Below are positions 1-6,550 of a DNA stretch of 39,571 bases, one piece after another; within the stretch, counting starts at the first letter, position 1; every line of letters starts with the position of its first letter. Made by a program: the position numbers and the translations under genes. Source of the stretch: JBOGIG01 sp050742455 (GTDB lineage: Bacteria; Actinomycetota; Acidimicrobiia; Acidimicrobiales; JBOGIG01); the NCBI GenBank assembly GCA_050742455.1, contig JBOGIG010000002.1, positions 1-39,571 of the forward strand, read 5' to 3'. The notes beneath the pieces were generated by a model. It worked only from the letters and a program-made list of their open reading frames with translations. It was not told where the DNA came from and did no database searches.

Positions 1-99
1 CCCCCCGGCCCTTGTTGAGCGGCCTCGGAGCTGAGCACGCGATAGACGCTGCTCGTGTCGTCGTTGCCGGGGGCAACCCCCCGGCCCTTGTTGAGCGGC
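1..99. repeat. GC-rich direct repeat with hairpin near window edge
   Basis: A 23-bp sequence at 1-23 recurs exactly at 77-99 (begins CCCCCCGGCC and ends GAGCGGC). The second copy forms the right arm of a GC hairpin: CCGGGGG at 67-73, loop 74-77, CCCCCGG at 78-84. A weaker relative of the left arm (GGTCGTTGCCGGGG) lies near 135-148. The first copy starts at the window edge, so the array may extend outside. No gene is visible in 1-200; it lies downstream of the hydrolase stop. It may be a terminator-like or dispersed intergenic repeat, but its function is unknown. Confidence 0.6.
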
Positions 100-200
100 G
101 CGGCGGCTGTGGGACCCTTCCTCCAACGTGTTGCGGTCGTTGCCGGGGCCAGGGCACCAATGGGCTCCGCCGAAGGGCGACCTGTCCGCGGGGCCACCGG

Positions 201-896
201 TCAGCCGGCACCTGCCTCCAAGAAGTTCAATGAGGCATCGATGAAGCCAAAATGATCCGCCGTCCGGAAGTGATCGACACCCTTGAGCGTCACCAGGCGG
301 GCGTCAGGCAGGGCGTTGACCAATTCGTCGGACGGCCCGGCAAAGTCCTGGTCACCCAACACCACCAGCACGGGGATGGTTACGCGTCCCAGTCGTTGGG
401 CAGTCATGGGCTCCTGTGGCCGGCGCAACACGGCAGCCAGGGCCAATGGATCGCTCCCTGGGCCTTGAGCAAAGCGGGCGAAGGCCAGGGCCATGGCATC
501 CTCGGTGGCCAGGTTGCCTTCAACCACCCGGGCCAGCGCCTCGCCGTCTTCGGGCCGGAACAGGTTGGCCCCCACTCCCCCCACGACGATGCGCCCGAAC
601 CGCTGCGGATAATCGGACGCCACACCCAGTAGCGTCCGAGCCCCCAGCGAGAATCCCACGGCATCGAGGCGCTGGTGTTGGACAACCACTTCGGCCAGAT
701 CGCCTTCCAGATCGGCGTAATCGGCCGGATCGTGAGACTTCTCCCGCTCGCCGTGTCCCGGCAGGTCATAGGGGATGCAGGTGCGGCCGGCGTCGTTCAA
801 CAAGTCAACCCAACCGGCTTCCAACCAAGTGCGTTGGTAGGAAGTGGCGAAACCGTGCACCAGCAGAACAGGGGGTGGATTCACCCCCATCACCAT
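201..896 (-). CDS. Alpha/beta-hydrolase fold protein
   Basis: A 231-aa alpha/beta hydrolase, probably an esterase-like enzyme; the substrate cannot be told from sequence. With the start at 896, an oxyanion-hole HGF motif lies at residues 14-16, the nucleophile elbow GFSLGA puts Ser at 83, the acid is probably Asp184 in GDQDFAG, and the base is His209 in GVDHF. No signal peptide is seen, so it is probably cytoplasmic. The open frame extends upstream to 1133, but that part is low-complexity and overlaps the divergent gene, so ATG 896 (or ATG 890) is preferred; neither has a clear Shine-Dalgarno. It is divergent from the gene at 942 with only 45 bp between starts, which leaves room for a compact shared promoter or leaderless transcripts. 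Confidence 0.85.
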   Translation of the reverse strand: MVMGVNPPPVLLVHGFATSYQRTWLEAGWVDLLNDAGRTCIPYDLPGHGEREKSHDPADYADLEGDLAEVVVQHQRLDAVGFSLGARTLLGVASDYPQRFGRIVVGGVGANLFRPEDGEALARVVEGNLATEDAMALAFARFAQGPGSDPLALAAVLRRPQEPMTAQRLGRVTIPVLVVLGDQDFAGPSDELVNALPDARLVTLKGVDHFRTADHFGFIDASLNFLEAGAG

Positions 897-941
897 ACGG
901 GGTGCACGAGACGGGCTGTAGCCGAGGTAGCTTGGCCGGGT

Positions 942-2540
942 ATGTCTCTTAGGATCGAGATCGAACTGACCAGCGCCCGAGGCGACGGCACGTGGACGTG
1001 GCGCGCCGCCGGAGCCCGCCAGCCCAAGGGGGTGCTGAACGATTCCATCCTGTACCCCGGAGCAGTGGCCGGGGACGTCGTGAGGGCGGAAGCCACCGTC
1101 GGGATTGATGGCACCACCATCAACTCCGTTCAACCTCCCAAGGCAGCCAAAAAGGCCGAAGCGGTGATCGAGCTGATTCCTTCCAATGGGGAGTTCCAGG
1201 CCGTCACCTCGACATTGACCTCAAAGGCCTCCGGCCGGCCGCGTCCCCCTCGTGACAAACGACCGACTCGTCTTGGCGAACGTCTGCCCTCAAGGAACTC
1301 AGGCGGTAGGGCGGCCAATGGTACGGCCTCGCACACGGGCATGGGCACGGGCCAGGGCCACGGTCGTTCGACGCCCGTCACTGGTCCGGCTGGGACACGC
1401 CGGTCGTCGGGTCAGCCGGTGGGATCGGATGCGGGGGCTCGGAGCCGGATTGGCGGTCGTGCATCTCCGGCTCCCGATAGCGGCACGGGCGCGCAACGAG
1501 GGCGCCCCGCTCCGCGGGAGGATGCCAGGTCGAGACGGTTCTCACCCGGCACCAAGCACCGTCGCGCAGCAGTGGAGGCGATGTTGCCCGAGCAGCGTCC
1601 GATCGCCGAACAGTTGCTCAAGGCCGGGATGCCAGGAGTCCGCCAGGCAATCAGCGCGCAAAATGCCCAAGCAAAAGAGCAGGGGCTTCCCGAGGTTGCG
1701 CCGGAACCCCTTTTGACCATGGCTGAGACCCTTCTGCCCGTCCTCAAGGCAGCAACTTGGCGGGATCGGGCCGAAGCTGCCATGGCCGAACTGGCAACCA
1801 TCAGCTTGAGGGACCTTCGCTCGGTGGTCACCGGCTCCGAAGCCTTGGCCCGCGACGACGAGACCCGGATGCTGGTTGGCAACTTGCGTGAAGCTCTCGA
1901 GGCCCGGGTGGCCAAGCTCCGGCAGAACTGGGTAGATGAGATAACCCGGGCCATCGACGAGGGCAAGCTGGTGCGCGCCCTAAGAGCGTCGGCCCGAACC
2001 CCCGAACCCACGGCCCGGTTTCCCGCTGAGCTGGCCGTTCGGCTGGGAGAGGCAGCCGGCACCAACATGTCGTCGGAGCTCTCCGTGGCCCGGTGGGTAG
2101 CCATGATGGAGGCAGTGGCCGACTCGCCTGTCCGTCGCAGCGTCAAGCCGGTGGGGCTGCCCCGTGACTCCGATGCCGAATTCGTCGAGCATGCCAAGCA
2201 CCTGTGCGGGAAGATACCGGGGTTGGCCTCGCTGCTGGGAATGAACATGCCCCCGCCGCCGGGTCCATCCCGTCCCAGCGCCCGTCCCAACGCTCGACCT
2301 CCCCGCCCGCCGACCCGAAGCGCACCGGCGGCTCCTCTCATAATCACCCAGACCACAGAGCCGACCGGACCCGAGTGCGAGGCTACAGAGCCCACCGTGC
2401 CCGAGGGCGAGGCCACAGAGCCCACCGTGCCCGAGGGCGAGGCTACAGAGCCCACCGCTACGAGGCCCCAAGCCGAGGTCGCCGCGAGCGAACTTCATGT
2501 CGGCGGGCCAGAGGTGCCATCCCACCCACCTGTTGGCTAA
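942..2540 (+). CDS. Unrecognised protein: possible small N-terminal beta domain, Arg/Gly-rich linker, helical core, acidic repeat tail
   Basis: A 532-aa protein I cannot assign to a named family. Residues 1-80 look like a compact beta-rich domain (SARGDGTWTWRAAG, then GDVVRAEATV) that could be OB-like. Residues 95-205 are a disordered linker rich in Arg, Gly, Ser and Pro. Residues 206-435 are predominantly helical and best conserved in appearance (MLPEQRPIAEQLLKAG; NLREALEARVAKLRQNW). The tail (440-532) is Pro-rich with a tandem acidic repeat TEPTVPEGEA. The overall pattern resembles nucleic-acid-binding proteins with RG-rich linkers, but that is inference. The ATG at 942 is chosen because upstream frame content is antisense to the hydrolase. 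The enoyl-CoA hydratase follows after 11 bp and is likely co-transcribed. Confidence 0.8.
   Translation: MSLRIEIELTSARGDGTWTWRAAGARQPKGVLNDSILYPGAVAGDVVRAEATVGIDGTTINSVQPPKAAKKAEAVIELIPSNGEFQAVTSTLTSKASGRPRPPRDKRPTRLGERLPSRNSGGRAANGTASHTGMGTGQGHGRSTPVTGPAGTRRSSGQPVGSDAGARSRIGGRASPAPDSGTGAQRGRPAPREDARSRRFSPGTKHRRAAVEAMLPEQRPIAEQLLKAGMPGVRQAISAQNAQAKEQGLPEVAPEPLLTMAETLLPVLKAATWRDRAEAAMAELATISLRDLRSVVTGSEALARDDETRMLVGNLREALEARVAKLRQNWVDEITRAIDEGKLVRALRASARTPEPTARFPAELAVRLGEAAGTNMSSELSVARWVAMMEAVADSPVRRSVKPVGLPRDSDAEFVEHAKHLCGKIPGLASLLGMNMPPPPGPSRPSARPNARPPRPPTRSAPAAPLIITQTTEPTGPECEATEPTVPEGEATEPTVPEGEATEPTATRPQAEVAASELHVGGPEVPSHPPVG
2355..2457 (+). repeat. 30-bp in-frame tandem repeat encoding TEPTVPEGEA
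   Basis: Units begin with ACAGAG at 2355, 2385, 2415 and 2445. The second and third units differ by one base, the first is more diverged (TEPTGPECEA) and the fourth is partial. The 30-bp period keeps the reading frame and lengthens an acidic, Pro/Thr-rich C-terminal tail of the host protein. Copy number is likely to vary between strains (inference). Confidence 0.85.
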
Positions 2541-2551
2541 GGTCCCCCGTC

Positions 2552-3313
2552 ATGGTTGAATACACCCTTGACGGGAACATTGCCGTACTGACCATCAATC
2601 GACCCGAGGCCCGCAACGCGGTCAACGCCGAAGTGGCCACCGCCATGGAGGCGGCCATCGACCGCCTGGAGAGCGACGACGACGCCTGGGTTGGAGTGCT
2701 GACCGGCGCTGGACCCGTGTTCTCGGCCGGAGCCGACCTCAAGGCCATCGCTGCCGGCCAGGCCGGCGGGCTGGCCACGGCCCGGGGGGGCTTTGCCGGG
2801 GTGACCCGTCGGGATCGGCTCAAGCCTCTGATCGCAGCCGTGGACGGGCCGGCCCTGGCCGGGGGCTGTGAGATAGCGCTGTCGTGCGACCTGATCGTGG
2901 CTTCGACTCAGGCCCGTTTCGGCCTGCCCGAAGTCAAACGGGCGCTGGTGGCGGCTGCCGGTGGATTATTTCGCCTGCCTCGGGCCCTACCCAAGGCAGT
3001 GGCCATGGAGATCATTCTCACCGGGGATCCGATTTCGGCTGAGCGGGCACTCGAATTGGGCATGATCAATGAGCTATGCGAGCCCGGTCAGGCCCTCGTC
3101 GCCGCCCTGGCCCTGGCTTCCCGCATCACGGCGAATGCCCCACTCGCCGTACGGGAGAGCCGCAAGGTGGTGCTGGCAGCTCAAAGTGCCGATGACGACA
3201 CGTTGTGGAAGATGAGCGCACAGGGCATGATGACCATGGCAGGCACAGAGGATTTTGCCGAAGGTCCCATGGCCTTCATCGAGAAGCGCCCGCCCGTGTG
3301 GAAGGGTCGCTGA
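2552..3313 (+). CDS. Enoyl-CoA hydratase/isomerase family (crotonase)
   Basis: A 253-aa crotonase-fold protein, normal length for the family. It has the CoA-binding/oxyanion motif FSAGADLK at residues 57-64 and GPALAGGCEIAL at 99-110. Both acidic residues used by true enoyl-CoA hydratases appear to be present: Glu107 (GGCEIAL) and Glu127 (GLPEVK). This favours hydration of trans-2-enoyl-CoA in beta-oxidation, although crotonases are functionally diverse and the substrate is unknown. The start is ATG 2552; an open frame runs further upstream but overlaps the preceding gene out of frame. No Shine-Dalgarno is visible, so translation is probably coupled to the gene ending 11 bp upstream. Confidence 0.9.
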   Translation: MVEYTLDGNIAVLTINRPEARNAVNAEVATAMEAAIDRLESDDDAWVGVLTGAGPVFSAGADLKAIAAGQAGGLATARGGFAGVTRRDRLKPLIAAVDGPALAGGCEIALSCDLIVASTQARFGLPEVKRALVAAAGGLFRLPRALPKAVAMEIILTGDPISAERALELGMINELCEPGQALVAALALASRITANAPLAVRESRKVVLAAQSADDDTLWKMSAQGMMTMAGTEDFAEGPMAFIEKRPPVWKGR

Positions 3314-3373
3314 GAGGCTCCTGGCGGGCCCCAACCGAAGCGATCGGATTCACCGCCAAGCGTTGCGATTGGA

Positions 3374-3784
3374 TCAGACGATCACATCGATAATGGCATG
3401 GTCGCTCAGGAACTCGGCCAAGCCATCGACCAGATCGAGGTCAGCCACGTCCCCCAGCGGCACCCAAGCTGCTTCGGTCGCATCATCGCCGGCCGTTGGC
3501 TCGACGGGGCCAAGCACGGTCATGGCGAAGTCCAAGATCACGTAGTGATAACTCTCCGAGATCGTCTCGACCCATCCAATCAGCTCATCGCAGACTGCCT
3601 CGATGCCCGTTTCCTCCAGGAGTTCGCGCACCGCGGCCTCGGCCAGAGTCTCCCCCGACTCCAGTCGGCCACCGGGCAGGGACCACCGGCCGGCTGCGGG
3701 GCCGTGACCGCGACGAACCATCAACAGGCTGTCTCCGTCGCGTACGATCCCTCCCACGCATACCTGCGGTACCGGCATGGTCAT
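3374..3784 (-). CDS. Nudix hydrolase
   Basis: A 136-aa protein with a full Nudix box: Gly39, then Glu45 after five residues, then RELLEETG at 53-60 (pattern GX5EX7REUXEEXGU). Nudix enzymes cleave nucleoside diphosphates linked to another group with Mg2+; candidates are ADP-ribose-like or oxidised nucleotide substrates. There is no extra recognition domain to narrow this. The start codon overlaps the stop of the GNAT gene (ATGA at 3784-3781), so the two are translationally coupled. It is the last gene of the minus-strand run beginning near 5996 and is convergent with the enoyl-CoA hydratase. Confidence 0.92.
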   Translation of the reverse strand: MTMPVPQVCVGGIVRDGDSLLMVRRGHGPAAGRWSLPGGRLESGETLAEAAVRELLEETGIEAVCDELIGWVETISESYHYVILDFAMTVLGPVEPTAGDDATEAAWVPLGDVADLDLVDGLAEFLSDHAIIDVIV

Positions 3785-4275
3785 GTCAGCAGGCGGTTCA
3801 TGACCAGCAAGCGGGCCTTGAACCCGGCCGTTTCGAAAAAGCTCTTGGTGGCCCGGTCACCGGGCAGGGCCTGGGCATCTACCTGGGTGCAACTTTTAGA
3901 ATCGAACCAGGTCATCAGCTCACCCAGGAGTTGCTCGCCCACTCCCACCCCTCGGGCCTCGGGCTCGACGTAGAGGTGGTCGATGGTACCGACCAGAACG
4001 TGGTCGGGCTCCCGGGCCTGTCGCGGAGACCGGGGCAAGTCTCCCGAGCTCGCGGTGGCGAATCCGACGACAAAGTCGTCGATGAGACCAACCAGCAGCT
4101 TCGAGGACGGATCGCTCAACAGGTCGCCCAGGGAGTTGGAATCGGGTACACCGGAAGGAATAGCCCCGAGGAGCTGGGGTCCACCTCGAAGGTGGATCAC
4201 CTCATTGCGCGCCTGGGTGCACAGCTCTTCGAGACGCTCCAGGTCGGACCGCTCGCCCGATCTGGAACCGACCAA
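3781..4275 (-). CDS. GNAT-family N-acetyltransferase
   Basis: About 164 aa, with a GNAT acetyl-CoA-binding motif A (HLYVEPEARGVGVGEQLL, containing the RGVGVG pyrophosphate loop) and a motif B-like end (ATKSFFETAGF). The acceptor substrate is unknown. The start is uncertain: TTG at 4275 has a good Shine-Dalgarno (GGGGAG, 8 bases upstream) and falls just after the stop of the upstream gene at 4280. An earlier TTG at 4299 lacks a ribosome site and would overlap that gene. The gene overlaps the Nudix gene by 4 bp. Confidence 0.85.
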   Translation of the reverse strand: MVGSRSGERSDLERLEELCTQARNEVIHLRGGPQLLGAIPSGVPDSNSLGDLLSDPSSKLLVGLIDDFVVGFATASSGDLPRSPRQAREPDHVLVGTIDHLYVEPEARGVGVGEQLLGELMTWFDSKSCTQVDAQALPGDRATKSFFETAGFKARLLVMNRLLT

Positions 4276-4279
4276 CGGG

Positions 4280-4945
4280 TCAGCTCCCCTGGTCGGCAAG
4301 CAGCTGCGTGGAACGGTTCACGATGGTCTTGCGACCCCTGGTGTGGTCCTCGTAGCTGCGGACGGCCTCCAGCTCGGAAGTGGTCAGACCAGCCAGCCGC
4401 TGGACCACCTGGGAGGCCGACAAGGAGTCGTAGCCGGGAATGGCCAGCCCCGAGGGGTCTGCTCGTCGGGCCTGAGCGCCTACCGGACGTCCCGGAACAG
4501 TCCTTGCGGGGCGCCTAGGGTCGACCGAGCCGGTGCGGACCCCTCGGGCACGACCCGTGGAGCGAGCCCGAGATGGGCGGAGCTTGTCAGGTCCGTCACT
4601 CGAAATCTCTCCGGCCGGTCCATCTGATCGACCGGCCCAAAATTCGTCGTCGCCGGAATCGTCGTGACTGGATCCCGGCCCTTCGCCGCCCCCGGATCCG
4701 GTGGAAGGGCGGAGAAGATCCTCCATATGCCCCACCAGGTCTTCGACCAGTCGGGCGGCTCGGGTGTGTCCCTGATTGACGGCAAAATTCCCGACCAGCC
4801 GGGCTAGGGACACCTCCCCCTCCAGCTTGTTGCGACCCTTCTCCACCAGGCCGGACAGGTCCTCGCTGGCGCTCACCAGTGCCCCAATAGGGGCATAGAT
4901 CAAGAGGTCGATCACCTGGTCCCGCAACGACTTGTTCTCCGGCAT
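4280..4945 (-). CDS. Hypothetical actinobacterial protein with helical ends and disordered middle
   Basis: A 221-aa protein of unknown function. The first about 80 residues are helical with a hydrophobic stretch (VIDLLIYAPIGALVSASEDL) that could bind a membrane or lipid surface. The middle (about 85-165) is disordered: acidic and Gly/Ser-rich, then Arg/Pro-rich. The C-terminal about 50 residues form a helical segment (LAIPGYDSLSASQVVQRL and TTSELEAVRSYEDHTRGRKT) of a type I recall at the ends of several actinobacterial membrane-associated proteins; I do not name a family with confidence. The start at ATG 4945 is supported by a GGTGGGAG ribosome site about 8 bases upstream; the open frame reaches 5008 but would overlap uspA. 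It sits between UspA and GNAT in a tight run. Confidence 0.8.
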   Translation of the reverse strand: MPENKSLRDQVIDLLIYAPIGALVSASEDLSGLVEKGRNKLEGEVSLARLVGNFAVNQGHTRAARLVEDLVGHMEDLLRPSTGSGGGEGPGSSHDDSGDDEFWAGRSDGPAGEISSDGPDKLRPSRARSTGRARGVRTGSVDPRRPARTVPGRPVGAQARRADPSGLAIPGYDSLSASQVVQRLAGLTTSELEAVRSYEDHTRGRKTIVNRSTQLLADQGS

Positions 4946-4977
4946 ATGGTCGTCTCCCACCTCAGGCGTCCCCCACC

Positions 4978-5442
4978 TCAGTCGGTCCGCACGATCAGGA
5001 CGTCGCAAGCGGCATGGTGACTTATGGCATTGGGTACGCTACCCAGCAGGAAACGACTGGGCGAGGTCATTCCCTTGGATCCCACTACGATCAGATCGGC
5101 ATCCAACTCCTCGGCCACGTCCAGGATCACCGAGGCCGGCTCGCCCATCTGGGACCTGACGCTCAAGACGTCGGCCCCCAACTGCCCGGCCCTATCGGCG
5201 CCCCGGCGGGCCAGACCTTCGGCTTGACCGGCCAGCGTGGTGCTCCATTGGATATCCGAAGGAGCGTCGGCAGCGTCAGGGGGAATCTCGGCATCCTCGC
5301 TGTATGCCGTCACCACTACCAGGCGAGCCCCTTGGGCCATCACCATACGGGCTGCATGGTCCACGGCCTGGTCTGCCGACGGGGATCCGTCGGTTCCCAC
5401 GACAACCAGGCGGTATTGAGGTATGGCCTCAGGGGAGTTCAT
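4978..5442 (-). CDS. Universal stress protein, ATP-binding type
   Basis: A single-domain UspA-family protein of 154 aa. The N-terminal beta strand carries VVVGTDGSPSADQAV, and the C-terminal nucleotide-binding signature G-2x-G-9x-G(S/T) is complete (GSKGMTSPSRFLLGS). It is therefore expected to bind ATP like the MJ0577 class. Its role would be stress or dormancy physiology by family analogy. ATG 5442 is preferred because it overlaps the stop of the DUF4193-like gene as TGATG; an earlier in-frame ATG at 5460 would extend the overlap. Confidence 0.93.
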   Translation of the reverse strand: MNSPEAIPQYRLVVVGTDGSPSADQAVDHAARMVMAQGARLVVVTAYSEDAEIPPDAADAPSDIQWSTTLAGQAEGLARRGADRAGQLGADVLSVRSQMGEPASVILDVAEELDADLIVVGSKGMTSPSRFLLGSVPNAISHHAACDVLIVRTD

Positions 5443-5996
5443 CAGACGCAATCTCGGCACAGCATCTTCCGGGCATCAGCCAGTTGAGTGGGGTGCTTGA
5501 CCAGGAAGCAGGACTGGCAGACGAACTCGCCGGGCTGCTTGGGCAGGACCTTGGTAACGCTGTCGGACCGGTCGTCGGTCTCGACGGTGTCCTCGTCATC
5601 GTCATCCTCGACCACCAACCGCTCCTTGAGGATGACGTCCAGGCTGGCCTCAACGTCATCCTCGATCACCTCGTCGTCGTCGTCGTCCTCATCCTCCTCG
5701 TCGTGGTGGCGATCGGACTTGGACTTGACCTTGGAATTGGCTTTGCTCTTGGCCGCCGTGGCCGCCGCGGCCGCGGCGGCCACGGGCTCGTCATCGACCA
5801 AAACGCCGTTGCCGTCGCCGTCGCTTTCCAATTCGGCATCTATGCCGTCACTGTCGAGATCCATGCCGTCACTGTCGAGATCGTCGACATCCAGGACGTC
5901 TGCGTCCAAATCGTCTTCGTCGAGCTCCTCCTCGATCACCGAATCGGTGGAAAGGTCATCGAGATCACTCTCGTCCAGCACCTGGGGTTCGTCCAT
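5442..5996 (-). CDS. DUF4193-like acidic protein with C-terminal zinc ribbon
   Basis: A 184-aa protein. The C-terminus carries two Cys pairs: VCQSCFLVKHPTQLAD followed by LCRDCV. Together with the preceding VLPKQPGEF this closely matches the actinobacterial DUF4193 family, which is usually about 100 aa. Here the protein is nearly twice that length because of a low-complexity N-terminal part: Asp/Glu runs, a seven-Ala tract and a Lys/Ser-rich segment. A Zn2+-bound ribbon is expected; the family's function is unknown. ATG 5996 is chosen because AGAGGAACGAG lies just upstream; the in-frame codon at 6038 has no such site. First gene of the run down to the Nudix gene. Confidence 0.88.
   Translation of the reverse strand: MDEPQVLDESDLDDLSTDSVIEEELDEDDLDADVLDVDDLDSDGMDLDSDGIDAELESDGDGNGVLVDDEPVAAAAAAATAAKSKANSKVKSKSDRHHDEEDEDDDDDEVIEDDVEASLDVILKERLVVEDDDDEDTVETDDRSDSVTKVLPKQPGEFVCQSCFLVKHPTQLADARKMLCRDCV
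5756..5785. repeat. Perfect 30-bp palindrome inside coding sequence
   Basis: Bases 5756-5785 equal their own reverse complement over all 30 positions, with GCGGCCGC at the centre (5767-5774). It lies within the poly-alanine tract of the DUF4193-like gene. Such a GC palindrome can extrude as a cruciform or promote slippage. Confidence 0.85.
5842..5883 (-). repeat. 21-bp tandem duplication in acidic tract
   Basis: Two adjacent 21-bp units (5842-5862 and 5863-5883) are nearly identical on the plus strand (ATGCCGTCACTGTCGAGATC then one more base). On the minus strand they encode the repeated acidic heptad DLDSDGM / DLDSDGI of the DUF4193-like protein. Confidence 0.8.
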
Positions 5997-6550
5997 TTCT
6001 CGTTCCTCTGTGATCCGACATCTGTGTCCGGTGGCCACGCTGCGTCATTGCGCCGCACCGTCATGCGGCCGGAGCATATACGCCTTGGCCACCGACCATG
6101 CGCATTGGGCATGGTGAGGCGATGGAGCGGGCATTGTGAGTGGCCTGGTGCGCGCTCTGGGGCGAAGCGCCCGGTCGGCGAAGCGAGGCTCGGGGGGCCG
6201 AATTGCCTTTGGTGCCGTCTCGCCCGACCGCAGGGCCTCGGCCCTTCGGTCCCGGCGTGCATCGAGACGTTTTCTACTCGGCTATTCGTGCCCCCCTGCC
6301 ACCTAGCACCCCCTCCGGTGGTGACGATCCTCCCACTGGATACCCAGAGCGGCTACGAAGTTGGGGCGATCTGGATGGGCATAGTTATGCCGGAAATCCA
6401 CACCTATCGTCAAGTCGGTTTCCGTAGCTCTGAGCAGGACAAATGCCTATTCTCCCTGCTAGTCGGCATCAAAAATTCTCCGACTTTCCTCCTCGCCTTC
6501 AGCACCTGTCGCCCCGTCGGACCAGTCGGACCGGGCGGAACTGATCGGTC
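5997..6550. other. Gene-free region
   Basis: About 550 bp between the DUF4193-like start and the ThyX-like stop. Open frames here are short, low-complexity and antisense extensions with no family resemblance. I found no tRNA-like T-loop, no RNase P or tmRNA signature and no convincing promoter. Composition is more AT-rich around 6400-6480. It presumably carries the promoter of the minus-strand run starting at 5996. Confidence 0.5.

Noticed and set aside
1412..2455. Long open frame on the minus strand opposite the unrecognised protein
   Set aside because: Its repeated GSVASPSGTV pattern mirrors the acidic repeat on the other strand; the plus-strand frame has the ordered helical core.
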